The notes beneath the pieces were generated by a model. That model was given only the letters and a program-made list of their open reading frames with translations. It did not search any database and had not been told where the DNA came from. Below, piece after piece: positions 53,054 to 62,522 of a stretch of 64,000 nt of DNA. Source of the DNA: Dermatophilaceae bacterium Sec6.4 (GTDB taxonomy: Bacteria; Actinomycetota; Actinomycetes; Actinomycetales; Dermatophilaceae); contig CP144172.1 in the NCBI GenBank assembly GCA_039636865.1, positions 3,534,001 to 3,598,000 on the forward strand, given 5' to 3'. A program made the translations under genes and the position numbers. Each line of letters begins with the position of its first letter. Positions within the stretch are counted from its first letter, which is position 1.

Positions 53054-53968
53054 TCAGGACCCTTTGATGCCCCAGCTGCCGGTCCAGGTCTGTCCCGGCT
53101 CCAGCGACAGCAGTCCGTCGCCGGAGTTGAACGCGTTGGACGGGCAGGTCATCGGCTCGACGGCGATGCCGGTGCGCCGCGCCTTCTGCTCCGGCAACGA
53201 GTCACCGGTGAACACCTGCGCGTAGGGAAACCTGGTTGCGTCCGCCCACAACGTCGTGCGGTGCTCGCCCAGCTGAACTGACACCGACCATCGACCGTCA
53301 TGGGCAGTGAGCCAGGCGTAGCAGTGGTCCAGCTGGGTGGCCCCGATCGACGCGCCGTCACGGAAGTCGAACGCCGTGCCTTCTACCCGGGCCGAACCGA
53401 TCGGGATCAGCTGTTCGTCGACGGTCAGGGTGCGGGCGCCCGGGACGGTGAGCGTGACCTCGTCGTCGATCGACTCACCGACAGTCAGGTACGGGTGCGC
53501 GCCGTACCCGAACGGCGCCGTGCTGTTACTGAGGTTCGTCGCCGACGGCGTGACCATCAGCCCGTTGTCGCTGAGCGTGTAGGCGATCTGCAAGCGCAGC
53601 GTCCAGTCCCATCCTGGCTGCGGGCGCAGCACGTGCTGGACCACAACTGCATCAGCATCGTGTTGCTGCACAGTCCAGTTGGCCCAGCGCACGAGTCCGT
53701 GGGAGGAGTTGGACCGGGCCGGTTCGGTGAGGGCCAACTGCTGGGTTTTGTCGGCGAAGGTGTATTTCCCGTCCCGGATCCGGTTGGGCCAGGGCATCAG
53801 CACCTGCCCGCGCCCGGCATCCGCCTTGGCGCTCTCGGGGTAGCCGTGCAGCAGATCACGCTCACCGACCCGGTAACTACGCAGTCCGCCGCCGACACCG
53901 ACGATCACCGCCTCATGGTCGCCGTGCTGGATGGTCCACTGCTCGCCACTGGGAAAGACTGTCTGCAT
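53054..53968 (-). CDS. Aldose 1-epimerase family protein
   Basis: A 304-residue galactose-mutarotase-like enzyme. SYRVGERDLLHGYP, GQVLMPWPNRIRDGKYTF, NSSHGLVRWANW (His), FGYGAHPYLTVGE (His-Pro) and IAVEPMTCPSNAFNSGDGLLSLEPGQTW (catalytic Glu) are family hallmarks. It interconverts sugar anomers. ATG 53968 is used; an ATG at 53995, inside the upstream hairpin, is less likely. The hairpin at 53986-54035 separates it from the acyl-CoA ligase gene on the same strand. Confidence 0.93.
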   Translation of the reverse strand: MQTVFPSGEQWTIQHGDHEAVIVGVGGGLRSYRVGERDLLHGYPESAKADAGRGQVLMPWPNRIRDGKYTFADKTQQLALTEPARSNSSHGLVRWANWTVQQHDADAVVVQHVLRPQPGWDWTLRLQIAYTLSDNGLMVTPSATNLSNSTAPFGYGAHPYLTVGESIDDEVTLTVPGARTLTVDEQLIPIGSARVEGTAFDFRDGASIGATQLDHCYAWLTAHDGRWSVSVQLGEHRTTLWADATRFPYAQVFTGDSLPEQKARRTGIAVEPMTCPSNAFNSGDGLLSLEPGQTWTGSWGIKGS

Positions 53969-53985
53969 AGCTCTAGTTGACCACG

Positions 53986-54035
53986 ATTTGGACATGCTGG
54001 GCGGGTCAGATGTGACCCGCTCGGCATGTCCAAAT
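53986..54035. terminator. Long 50-nt hairpin between ligase and epimerase genes
   Basis: A 23-bp stem (53986-54008 with 54013-54035, two wobble-type pairs) closed by a GATG loop. The outer 12 bp (ATTTGGACATGC) and inner 8 bp (GCGGGTCA) are perfect. It begins 6 bp after the ligase stop on the minus strand, so it can terminate that transcript; the flanking AAAT/ATTT supports this weakly. It may also be a repeat element. Confidence 0.75.
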
Positions 54036-54040
54036 GCTGG

Positions 54041-55690
54041 TCAGTCGGTGCTGGACAGGAGCCGAAGTGCCGCCTCGCGCATCTCCACCTTGCGAACCTT
54101 GCCGGTTACCGTCATCGGGAACTCCTGCGTGACGTGCACATACCGCGGGATCTTGTAGTGCGCGAGCTTGCCGTCGCAGAAGGCTCGCAGCGCCCCGACG
54201 TCCAACGCGGCGCGGTCCGGCCGCATGACCACCCAGGCCATCAGTTCCTCGCCGTACCGCTCGTCCGGTACCCCGATAACCTGCACGTCGGCAATGTCCG
54301 GGTGGGTGTAAAGAAACTCCTCGACCTCACGGGGATAGACATTCTCACCGCCGCGGATGACCAGGTCCTTGATGCGCCCGACGATGGCGACGTAACCGCG
54401 CTCGTCCATCGTCGCGAGGTCGCCGGTGTGCATCCAACGCGCCGCGTCCATCGCCTCAGCGGTCTTGTCGGGCTGCTCCCAGTAGCCGAGCATCACGCTG
54501 TAGCCACGCGTACACAGCTCACCGGTGACGCCGCGAGCCGCGGGCAGGCCCGTCGCCGGGTCGATGACCTGTACTTCCAGGTGCGGCATCACCTGCCCGA
54601 CGGTTTCGGTGCGACGCGCGAGGTCATCGTCCATCCGCGTCATCAGCGACACCGGCGACGTCTCAGTCATCCCGTAGCAGATGGCCACCTCGCTCATGTG
54701 CATATCGGCGATGACCCGCTTCATCACCTCCACGGGGCAGGGTGAGCCCGCCATGATCCCGGTCCGCAGCGTGCTCAGGTCGAACGTGTCGAAGTCGTCC
54801 AGTCCCAGCTCGGCGAGAAACATCGTGGGCACGCCGTACAGCGAGGTACACCGTTCCTGCTGCACCGCCTTCAGGGTGACGCGGGGTTCGAAGGACGGCG
54901 CCGGTATGACGACACACGCTCCGTGTGAGGTGGCCGCGAGGTTGCCCATCACCATCCCGAAGCAGTGGTAGAACGGCACCGGCACGGCGATCCGGTCCTC
55001 GTGGGTGTAGCCGACCAGCTCACCGACGAAGTAGCCGTTGTTCAGGATGTTGTGGTGGGTGAGGGTCGCACCTTTGGGGAATCCCGTGGTGCCGGAGGTG
55101 TACTGGATGTTGATCGGCTGATCCGGCGCCAGCTCAGCGGCACGCCGGTCCAATTGCGCCGCACTGACCTCCCCCGCGCGTGACAACAGGTCCTCCCAAC
55201 TGCCATCCCCGATGTAGACGACCTGGCGAAGCTCGGGGCACTTCCCCCGCACCTGTTCCACCATCGCGCGGTAGTCCGAGCTCTTGTGGGTGGTCGCGCT
55301 GAAGAGGGTGCGCATGCCGGACTGCTGGAGCACGTAGGACAGTTCATGCGCCCGGTACGCCGGGTTGACACACACCAGGAGTGCACCGATGCTCGCCGTC
55401 GCGTACTGCACCAGCACCCATTCGGGCAGATTCGGCGCCCAGATGCCCACCCGGTCCCCCCGCTGCACCCCGGTTGCGAGCAGCGCCCTCGCGACCAGAT
55501 CCACGTCGGCGACCAGCTCGTCGTAGGTCCACCGCCGCCCGCTGAGCACGTCGACCAGCGCTTCCCGAGCCCCGTGCACAGCGGCCGTGCGACGTAGATC
55601 GGCACCGATGGTGCTCCCCAGCAGCGGGACATCTGAGATCCCGCTGGCATAGGACGGGGTCGCGTCGGGCGACACGGGGATCACGGACAT
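54041..55690 (-). CDS. AMP-dependent acyl-CoA synthetase/ligase
   Basis: A 549-residue adenylate-forming enzyme of the acyl-CoA synthetase family. Motif I is IQYTSGTTGFPKGATLTHHN, motif II region ICYGMTETSP, the hinge WMHTGDLATMDERGYVAIVGRIKDLVIRGGENVYPREVEE, and the catalytic Lys in PMTVTGKVRKVEMR. It activates a fatty or related carboxylic acid with ATP and CoA. The neighbouring acyl-CoA dehydrogenase, SDR and HMG-CoA lyase genes fit acyl-CoA metabolism. The long hairpin lies after its stop. Confidence 0.93.
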   Translation of the reverse strand: MSVIPVSPDATPSYASGISDVPLLGSTIGADLRRTAAVHGAREALVDVLSGRRWTYDELVADVDLVARALLATGVQRGDRVGIWAPNLPEWVLVQYATASIGALLVCVNPAYRAHELSYVLQQSGMRTLFSATTHKSSDYRAMVEQVRGKCPELRQVVYIGDGSWEDLLSRAGEVSAAQLDRRAAELAPDQPINIQYTSGTTGFPKGATLTHHNILNNGYFVGELVGYTHEDRIAVPVPFYHCFGMVMGNLAATSHGACVVIPAPSFEPRVTLKAVQQERCTSLYGVPTMFLAELGLDDFDTFDLSTLRTGIMAGSPCPVEVMKRVIADMHMSEVAICYGMTETSPVSLMTRMDDDLARRTETVGQVMPHLEVQVIDPATGLPAARGVTGELCTRGYSVMLGYWEQPDKTAEAMDAARWMHTGDLATMDERGYVAIVGRIKDLVIRGGENVYPREVEEFLYTHPDIADVQVIGVPDERYGEELMAWVVMRPDRAALDVGALRAFCDGKLAHYKIPRYVHVTQEFPMTVTGKVRKVEMREAALRLLSSTD

Positions 55691-55793
55691 GAGGTGGCCT
55701 CCTCGGCGTGGAGCGGTGCTTTCAGCGATGCTGGCTTTTGCACCCTAGCCCGGCCGTTCGGCAGTGCGACCTGTCGCGCAATATCCTGGTGGG

Positions 55794-57986
55794 GTGACAT
55801 CTCGCAGTTTCGCCGACGACGTGCGGGGCCGCACCGATTCCCAATTGCGGCAGCTGGTCCTGCGCCGCCCCGACCTTGCGCGGCCCGCACCTGCTGATCT
55901 GACCGGTCTCGCGGCCCGCGCCGCGACCCGCCCCAGCGTGCAACGGGCCATCGAGGCCCTGCAGGCCGACACGTTGCGCGTGCTGGAGGCAGTACTGGTC
56001 GCCGATGAGCAGAGCGCGCCGGCCCTGCTCGGCACCACGAAGAAGGCCGTCACCCCGCACCTGAAGTCGCTGCGCGAGCTCGCCCTGCTGTGGAAGTCCC
56101 CCGAGGGACTCAAACCGGCGCGCGCCGTGGCCGAGATCGTCCCGGAACCCGCGCGGCTGGGACCGCCGGCACTGGAACTGGGTGTGCGACCGCCCACCGA
56201 CATCCCCGCCGCGGTCGCGCAATGCTCAGAGCGCGCGCAGACCGCTCTGGATCGGCTGCGCTGGTCCGGTCCGCGCGTCACATTCTCCAGTGAGCGGGCC
56301 CGCGCGGTGCGTGATGAGTTGATCGGGGCGTCACTGGCCGCTGCGGTCGAGGACGACGCCGCGATCCTGCCCCGCGAAGTCGCACTCGCCCTACGCGGTG
56401 GCCGGTTGTACGCCGACGCCCTGACACGTCCTGAGCCGGTGGCAACGCCGCGCGAATGCACCGACGTCGACCGGGCGGGCGGGGTGGCGGCATCGGAGTT
56501 GCTCGCTCGCGTGGAGGAGTTGGCACTGCTGTGGGCCGCAGAGCGGCCTCGCGTGCTGCGTTCGGGCGGGCTCGGCGTCAAGGATCACCGTGCTGCCGCA
56601 TCGGCGCTGGAGATCACCATCGAGCAGGCGGCGTTCGTGATCGAGATCGCAGCGGCCGCAGGCCTGCTCGGGCGCACCGCAGATGCTGTGTCGATCTTCC
56701 TGCCGACCGCGGCTTACGACGAATGGCTGGACGGTGAGCCCGCTGACCGCTGGTCGCAGCTCGTGCGCACCTGGTGGACCACCTTGCGCGCACCGAACTT
56801 GTCCACTGACGAGGACATTCCGGGCGGTACCGCCAACGTCCTTGCGCCGGAAGCCAGTTGGCCGCTTTTGCGGACGCGTCGCCATGAGGTGCTGAATGTG
56901 CTCGCTGCCCTCCCTGCGGGTCAACCGGCCACGCTGGAGGAAGTCGGGGAACTACTGCGCTGGCACCTGCCGATGCGGCTGCCCAGCACGGCGCCCACGC
57001 GCGCCGACATCGTGCTGCGCGAAACCGAGTGGCTGGGCGTGGTCGCCCTGGGTGCACTGACGGGAGCGGGTCGGGAACTGGTCGCCGACACCACGTTGCA
57101 CCCGTCGATGCCGAAACCGGCCGATGAGTTGCTGGTACAGGCTGACCTGACCGCCGTAGCGCCGGGTGCGCTGAGTGATGACCTGCGGCGATTCATGCAC
57201 CAGGCCGCAGAAGTGGAATCACGTGGTGCCGCCACGGTCTACCGGTTCACCCCGACCTCGCTGCGTAATGCCCTGGACGCCGGAGCCGACGCGGATGAGG
57301 TACTCGCCAGGTTGCGCGCGGCCAGTCGCACCCCACTGCCACAGCCGTTGGAATACCTCGTCGGTGATGTCGCGCGCCGGCACGGACAGACCCGGATCGG
57401 AGCGGCGGGCTGCTACCTGCGCAGCGACGACGAAGCCTCGCTGCAGGCGATCCTCGCCGATCGGGCGCTGGCGCCGTTGCAGCTGCGTCGGATCGCTTCG
57501 ACCGTGCTGATCTCGCCCGCGCACCCGACGACGGTGTTGGAGATGCTGCGCGAGCACCGCCACTCCCCCGTTGCCGAGAGTGCCTCGGGCACCGTGATCG
57601 GCACCGGGCCCGCCAAGGACCGCGCACCGACCCCGCGCGCTGCGCCACCCGTTGCCGTCATGAGCGTCGACGACGCCCTGGCCGACCGGTTGGTCGTGGC
57701 ACTGCGCGCGGGCGAACGTGACCGGCCGGAGCCGTCCGCGGGACCCCGTATCCCCTCGACCGAACCCAGCGTGACCCGGTCGATGCTGCAGGAGGCTGTC
57801 GGGGCAGGCGCTCGCGTCTGGATCGGATATGCCGAGCCCTCCGGGGAGCTGCGCCGGGCCATCTTCCGACCTCGTCGCATCGAGGGCGGGCGGGTGGCCG
57901 GTCTGATCAGCCCCGGCGAACACGATCCGGAACGCCCGCGCACCTTCTCGATCCACCGCATCACAGGCATCGCCGAAGTCGCCTGA
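55794..57986 (+). CDS. Helicase-associated domain protein (XPB-partner type)
   Basis: A 730-residue actinobacterial protein of the helicase-associated (Helicase_C_3-like) family. It lacks helicase motifs. The N-terminal part (SFADDVRGRTDSQLRQLVLRRPDLARPAPADLTGLAARA) and repeats of winged-helix-like segments are typical; ELLVQADLTAVAPGAL and the region TVYRFTPTSLRNALDAG lie at about 450-510. The C-terminal about 100 residues (RVWIGYAEPSGELRRAIFRPRRIEGGRVAGL) resemble a WYL-type domain. In actinobacteria such genes usually lie near the XPB helicase, which here is about 4.5 kb downstream. GTG 55794 is used; a start at 55764 is possible. Confidence 0.85.
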   Translation: MTSRSFADDVRGRTDSQLRQLVLRRPDLARPAPADLTGLAARAATRPSVQRAIEALQADTLRVLEAVLVADEQSAPALLGTTKKAVTPHLKSLRELALLWKSPEGLKPARAVAEIVPEPARLGPPALELGVRPPTDIPAAVAQCSERAQTALDRLRWSGPRVTFSSERARAVRDELIGASLAAAVEDDAAILPREVALALRGGRLYADALTRPEPVATPRECTDVDRAGGVAASELLARVEELALLWAAERPRVLRSGGLGVKDHRAAASALEITIEQAAFVIEIAAAAGLLGRTADAVSIFLPTAAYDEWLDGEPADRWSQLVRTWWTTLRAPNLSTDEDIPGGTANVLAPEASWPLLRTRRHEVLNVLAALPAGQPATLEEVGELLRWHLPMRLPSTAPTRADIVLRETEWLGVVALGALTGAGRELVADTTLHPSMPKPADELLVQADLTAVAPGALSDDLRRFMHQAAEVESRGAATVYRFTPTSLRNALDAGADADEVLARLRAASRTPLPQPLEYLVGDVARRHGQTRIGAAGCYLRSDDEASLQAILADRALAPLQLRRIASTVLISPAHPTTVLEMLREHRHSPVAESASGTVIGTGPAKDRAPTPRAAPPVAVMSVDDALADRLVVALRAGERDRPEPSAGPRIPSTEPSVTRSMLQEAVGAGARVWIGYAEPSGELRRAIFRPRRIEGGRVAGLISPGEHDPERPRTFSIHRITGIAEVA

Positions 57987-58009
57987 CCGGTCCGGCGGAG
58001 CACCCGACG

Positions 58010-58507
58010 TCAGTGTTCGCTGTCGCTCGATCCACGATGCAACGTCCGGTGCAGCTCGCGTACCTGCCCGGCAAGCTCGTCGACGGGACCCTCGACTCGG
58101 ATGCCGGGAGCCACCTGCTGGATCGGCAACGGCGCAACCGGACTGACCGGGGCCCCGAATTCGTGGCTCCATGAGGTCAACTGCTGCGCCGAGCTCGCGT
58201 AGACGATGCGCCCCAGGCCGACCCAGGCGTGCGCGGCCGCGCACATCGGGCAGTGTTCACCCGAGGTGTAGACAGTCGACGACGCGCGATCGCCGGGGCT
58301 CATGTTCGTCGCCGCCCACTTCGCGATCGCAATCTCCGGGTGACGGGTGTGGTCACCGCAGCCAACTCGATTGCGGTCCTCCATGAGGACCACTCCCGTC
58401 GCGTCCACCAGAACCGAGCCGAAGGGTTCGTCCCCGGCCTGGACAGCTTCGACCGCCAACTGCACGCATCGGCGCAGATGTTGCAGGTCTTGCTCGTCCA
58501 CTGTCAT
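58010..58507 (-). CDS. Nucleoside/cytidine-type deaminase
   Basis: A 165-residue zinc deaminase of the CDA superfamily (tRNA adenosine/guanine deaminase-like). DEPFGSVLVDATGVVL, the zinc/proton-shuttle HPEIA (His and Glu) and the second half GEHCPMCAAAHAWVGLGRIVYA (two Cys) are visible. The usual PCxxC appears as HCPMC, so the proline before the first cysteine is replaced by His. The base substrate is not clear. It faces the helicase-associated gene tail to tail. Confidence 0.88.
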   Translation of the reverse strand: MTVDEQDLQHLRRCVQLAVEAVQAGDEPFGSVLVDATGVVLMEDRNRVGCGDHTRHPEIAIAKWAATNMSPGDRASSTVYTSGEHCPMCAAAHAWVGLGRIVYASSAQQLTSWSHEFGAPVSPVAPLPIQQVAPGIRVEGPVDELAGQVRELHRTLHRGSSDSEH

Positions 58508-58531
58508 CGCTTCTCCTCTTGTCGTCCGCGA

Positions 58532-60481
58532 TCAGAAGATACGTACCCGCTGGTCCTCGGGCAACCACATGCCGTCACCGTCCGTGACATCGAATGCCTG
58601 ATGGAACTCGTGCAGGTTGCGCGCAACGTTGGCCCGGCAGTTCATCGGTGCGTGCGGGTCGATAGCCAGTAGCCGCTCCGCTTCCTCGGGGCGGGCCTTA
58701 CCGCACCACACCTGCGACCAGCCGATGAAGAACCGCTGAGCACCGGTCAGACCGTCCAGCTCGGGTGCAGAGGCATCCTCCGTGGCGATCTCGTAGGCCT
58801 TGAAGCCGATCGTCAACCCGCCCAGATCACCGATGTTCTCCCCGACGGTGAAACCGCCGTTGACCTTCGATCCCGGCGCGGCTGCCGGTTCCTCGTCGTT
58901 GAACTGTTCGATCAGTTTCTGCGCGAGGGCGTCGAACCGCTCCCGGTCATCTGCTGTCCACCAGTCTTCCAACCGACCGGTCCCGTCGTACCGCGATCCC
59001 TGGTCGTCGAAACCGTGCCCGATCTCGTGGCCTATCACGCCGCCGATTCCGCCGTAGTTGACGGCGTCGTCGGCATCGACGTCGAAGAACGGTGGTTGCA
59101 GGATCGCCGCCGGGAAGACGATCTCGTTCATCGTCGGGTTGTAGTAGGCGTTGACGGTCTGGGGGGTCATGAACCACTCGTCGCGGTTGATCGGACCGCC
59201 CACCTTGGCCAGTTCGCGATCGGACTCGAACCGTGCCGAGCGCACCACATTGCCCAGCAGATCTGCTGGGTCGATCTGCAGGCCCGAGTAGTCGCGCCAA
59301 CTGTCCGGGTAGCCGATCTTCGGGGTGAACGCGGCAAGCTTCTGCAACGCCCTGGCGCGGGTCTGCTCGCTCATCCAGGACAACGTCTGGAAGTCACGGC
59401 GGTAGGCCTCGATCAGATTGGCAACCAGCGCCACCATGCGCTCCTTGGCATGCGGCGGGAAGTGCCGCTCGACGTACAGCTGCCCGGCGACCTCACCCAG
59501 CGCCCCTTCGACCAGCGCGACACCGCGCTTCCAACGCTCCTTCAACTGCGGTGTCCCCGACAGCGTCCTGCCGTAGAACTCGAAATTGGCGTCGACGAAC
59601 GCAGCACTCAGGTAGGACGCGCGCGCGCTCACGACATGCCACATCAGCCAGGACTTCCAGTCCTCCAAAGGGACCTCGCGCAGTACCTGCGAGAACCCCG
59701 TCAGAAAGGACGGCTGCCCGACGACGACCTGCGCGAATACCGCTGGCGCCACGCCCTGCGCAGATTCCCAGACATCCCAATCGAACTCGGGTGCCAGCTC
59801 CCGTAGACCGGCGGCGTCGTACTTGTTGTAGCTGTTCACCGCGTCACGGGTTGCGACCACATCCCAGTGGTGACCGGCGATACGGGTCTCCAGCTGCAGC
59901 ACTGCGCTCGCGCGCCGCGCGCTGTCGTCGACTCCGGCCAGTGACAACATCCGCTCGATGTGCCCGACATACTTCTCCCGCACGGGCGCGTACTTCTCGT
60001 CGCGGTAGTACGACTCGTCGGGCAGCCCGAGACCGGCCTGTTCGAGATAGACGATGTAGTTGTCGGGATCTTTGGCGTCGACGTTGACGTATCCGCCGAC
60101 TGCGCCCGCCACGCCCTCGGCGGACAGTGACCCGAGCAGCGTGCACAGATCGGTTACCGAGGCCACGGCGCTGACCGAGTCCAAGGTCGCGGTGATGGGG
60201 CCTGCACCGAGCGATTCGATGCGTTCGATGTCCATGAACGCGGTGAAGAGGTCACCCACCTTGCGAGCCGGCGTTGAAGGGGCGGCGTCCGACGCGGCAG
60301 CCTCCTGCACGATCTCCCGGACGTTCGCCTCAGACGCCTCGCGCAGTATGTCGAACGACCCGTAGCGCGCCCGGTCCTGCGGGATGTCCGTATTGGTGAC
60401 CCACACGTTGTTCACGTGTCCGAAGAGGTCGTCCTGCACACGGATGCCCTCGTCGAACTTCGCGGTGATGCCTGACTTCAT
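58532..60481 (-). CDS. M13 family zinc metallopeptidase (PepO/neprilysin-like)
   Basis: A 649-residue M13 peptidase. Zinc site VIGHEIGHGFDDQG supplies two His and the catalytic Glu; the third ligand is in TVGENIGDLGGLTIGFKAY. NAYYNPTMNEIVFPAAILQPPFF and the C-terminal CRANVARNLHEFHQAFDV complete the family pattern. No signal peptide is present, so it acts in the cytoplasm on oligopeptides. Three short direct repeats precede the gene. Upstream, on the same strand, is HMG-CoA lyase. Confidence 0.95.
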   Translation of the reverse strand: MKSGITAKFDEGIRVQDDLFGHVNNVWVTNTDIPQDRARYGSFDILREASEANVREIVQEAAASDAAPSTPARKVGDLFTAFMDIERIESLGAGPITATLDSVSAVASVTDLCTLLGSLSAEGVAGAVGGYVNVDAKDPDNYIVYLEQAGLGLPDESYYRDEKYAPVREKYVGHIERMLSLAGVDDSARRASAVLQLETRIAGHHWDVVATRDAVNSYNKYDAAGLRELAPEFDWDVWESAQGVAPAVFAQVVVGQPSFLTGFSQVLREVPLEDWKSWLMWHVVSARASYLSAAFVDANFEFYGRTLSGTPQLKERWKRGVALVEGALGEVAGQLYVERHFPPHAKERMVALVANLIEAYRRDFQTLSWMSEQTRARALQKLAAFTPKIGYPDSWRDYSGLQIDPADLLGNVVRSARFESDRELAKVGGPINRDEWFMTPQTVNAYYNPTMNEIVFPAAILQPPFFDVDADDAVNYGGIGGVIGHEIGHGFDDQGSRYDGTGRLEDWWTADDRERFDALAQKLIEQFNDEEPAAAPGSKVNGGFTVGENIGDLGGLTIGFKAYEIATEDASAPELDGLTGAQRFFIGWSQVWCGKARPEEAERLLAIDPHAPMNCRANVARNLHEFHQAFDVTDGDGMWLPEDQRVRIF

Positions 60482-60496
60482 CGTCTACTCCCCATC

Positions 60497-60535
60497 GCTG
60501 AAAACTCATTGCTGGAAACTTCGTGGTCGAAAACT
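60497..60535 (-). repeat. Three short direct repeats upstream of M13 peptidase gene
   Basis: GCTGAAAACT (60497-60506), GCTGGAAACT (60511-60520) and GGTCGAAAACT (60525-60535) are spaced about 14 bp apart. They fill the 73-bp gap before the M13 start and could be operator half-sites. Confidence 0.35.
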
Positions 60536-60554
60536 AGATCGGACAACCATCAGC

Positions 60555-61493
60555 TCATCGTGCCTCGGCACCGAGGGCGCGCACCACCCGGGACGGGGAG
60601 GGACGGCCCAGCTGCTGCGCCATCCAGACGCTCGTCGCCACCAACTGCGCCAGGTCCACGCCCGTTTCTATACCGAGCCCCTGACAGGCCCACACCAGAT
60701 CCTCGGTCGCCAGGTTGCCGGTCGCGCTCTTCGCGTACGGGCAACCCCCCAGTCCACCTGCAGATGCATCGACCGTCCGCACCCCACGTGCGACCGCGGC
60801 GAGCGAGTTGGCGAGCGCCTGGCCGTAGGTGTCATGGAAATGCACTCCGAGACCCCCGGACTCGATCCCCTTGTCTCCCAACGCATCCAGCAGCCGTACG
60901 ACGTGACCCGGCGTCCCGGTGCCGATGGTGTCACCGAGGCAGAGCTGGTCGGCACCGAGCGCGAGCATCCGCTCACACACCGCCACGACCTGGGCTATCG
61001 GCACGGCACCCTCCCATGGGTCGCCGAAGCACATCGAGACGTAGGCACGCACCCACAGACCCTCGCGCTTTGCTCGCGCCACGACGGGAGCGAACATCTG
61101 CAACGATTCTTCGACGCTGCGGTTGAGGTTCTTGCGAGCGAATGATTCGGTGGCCGATCCGAAGACTGCGACCGCACCGACGCCGGCGTCGAGCGCTGCC
61201 TGCAGGCCGCGCTCGTTGGGCACCAGGACCGGTCGATCGGGCCCCCGGCCCAGCTCACCGAGGGACTCCAGCAGCTGCGGGGCGTCACCCATCTGCGGCA
61301 CCCAGGCCGCAGGGACGAACGACGTGGTTTCGATCGTGCTCAATCCGGACGCCGCCAACCGCCGCACGAATTGAGCCTTGAGATCGGTGGACAGCACCGT
61401 CTTCTCGTTCTGCAGACCGTCGCGTGGACCGACCTCGTAGATCGTGATCCGATCCGGCATCACGGGCGAGGACTCGACCTGAGGAAGGCTCAT
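60555..61493 (-). CDS. mvaB: Hydroxymethylglutaryl-CoA lyase
   Basis: A 312-residue HMG-CoA lyase that splits HMG-CoA to acetoacetate and acetyl-CoA, the last step of leucine degradation. Motifs are IYEVGPRDGLQNEKTVLS (metal-binding Asp), ETTSFVPAAWVPQMGD, HFHDTYGQALAN (metal His residues) and the catalytic-loop GGLGGCPYAKSATGNLATED. ATG 61493 is used; ATG 61460 would remove 11 residues. Its neighbours on the other strand do not form a leucine-degradation operon, but acyl-CoA genes lie within 10 kb. Confidence 0.95.
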   Translation of the reverse strand: MSLPQVESSPVMPDRITIYEVGPRDGLQNEKTVLSTDLKAQFVRRLAASGLSTIETTSFVPAAWVPQMGDAPQLLESLGELGRGPDRPVLVPNERGLQAALDAGVGAVAVFGSATESFARKNLNRSVEESLQMFAPVVARAKREGLWVRAYVSMCFGDPWEGAVPIAQVVAVCERMLALGADQLCLGDTIGTGTPGHVVRLLDALGDKGIESGGLGVHFHDTYGQALANSLAAVARGVRTVDASAGGLGGCPYAKSATGNLATEDLVWACQGLGIETGVDLAQLVATSVWMAQQLGRPSPSRVVRALGAEAR

Positions 61494-61591
61494 CCCGCCA
61501 TGCTGCCACCGCCCAGCGACAAGAGCGATTCCCTGCGCGGCGTGACCCCCGTGCGATGCTTGGCCAGCACATCACCGCAACGGGAGAGAAC

Positions 61592-62434
61592 ATGAGCAAC
61601 CAGCCGCCGCACGACGGCTCACACGATCCGATTCACGACCAGCCCACGCAGAGTGTTCCGCAGGTCCCGTCGGACCAGGATTCCTCTGACCAGGGGCCGG
61701 ACAACAGACCCGACTGGTCGGCGCCGTCCTACGAACCGCCCGCTTGGCAGGCTTCGGGAGAGGGCAGCACTGCCTACGGCTCCGGCGGTGACCCCTTCGC
61801 GGCGCCCACCGGATCCGAATCGTCGAGTCAGCCTCCGCAGTACGGGCAAAGCGGCTCTGGTCAACAGGACCAGCAGCCCCCGTACGACCAGCGCAACAAT
61901 GGCAGCAATGGCAGCAATGGCGGTTACGGCCAGCAGGGCCAATACGGTCAAGGTGGCGGTTATGGCGGTCAGAGCGACTCTGGCGGGTATAGCGGACATG
62001 GCGGATATGGGGCTGCACCGCAGTACGGCAAGGGCAGCTACGACCAGTCCCAGCAGGGCACGTACGGGTACCCCCAGCAGCAGGGCTACACCCAGCCGGG
62101 GTACTACGCCCAGCAGCCGCAGCAGCGTGGCGGCACCAACGTGTCGGCGATCGTGCTCACTGTCCTGGCGGGTATGACGGCGTTGTCGTTCTACTTCTCG
62201 TTGGCCGGCATCCCCGCTGTCATTATCGCGATCATCGCGCTCACGAAGCAGAACAACGACATGGCCGGGTCGCGACGACTGACGCGGATCGGCTGGATCG
62301 TCTGGGCAGTGCTGATGGTGATCTGCGTGATCGTCATCATCATCTTCTTCGCGTGGCTCGTCAGTACCAACTCCTTCGACAACCGTTTCTCAGACTCCTA
62401 CGACCCCAGCTACTCCGGTGGCTCATCGTTCTGA
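61592..62434 (+). CDS. DUF4190-type membrane protein with Gln/Gly/Tyr-rich N-terminus
   Basis: A 280-residue protein. The first about 185 residues are low-complexity, rich in Gln, Gly, Ser, Tyr and Pro, with YGQ- and GGYG-type repeats. Two TM helices follow (about 190-220 and 234-258) with the loop ALTKQNNDMAGSRRLTRIGWI typical of DUF4190 proteins. The tail is short and acidic. ATG 61592 has GGGAGAG upstream. The disordered N-terminus is similar in style to that of the HtrA protease in this window. Function unknown. Confidence 0.8.
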   Translation: MSNQPPHDGSHDPIHDQPTQSVPQVPSDQDSSDQGPDNRPDWSAPSYEPPAWQASGEGSTAYGSGGDPFAAPTGSESSSQPPQYGQSGSGQQDQQPPYDQRNNGSNGSNGGYGQQGQYGQGGGYGGQSDSGGYSGHGGYGAAPQYGKGSYDQSQQGTYGYPQQQGYTQPGYYAQQPQQRGGTNVSAIVLTVLAGMTALSFYFSLAGIPAVIIAIIALTKQNNDMAGSRRLTRIGWIVWAVLMVICVIVIIIFFAWLVSTNSFDNRFSDSYDPSYSGGSSF

Positions 62435-62448
62435 GCACCGATTTGCAC

Positions 62449-62492
62449 CGCTACGGGCGGCTCCGGAAGATCGGGGCCGCCCGTAGCGTTGT
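62449..62492 (+). terminator. Terminator after DUF4190-type gene
   Basis: CGCTACGGGCGGCTCC (62449-62464), 8-base loop, and a 16-base complement (62473-62488) with one wobble, followed by TTGT (62489-62492). It separates the membrane-protein gene from the XPB helicase gene, 15 bp after the stop codon. Confidence 0.8.
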
Positions 62493-62522
62493 GTCGTTGT
62501 ACCCACCAGCGAAAGAGCAGGT

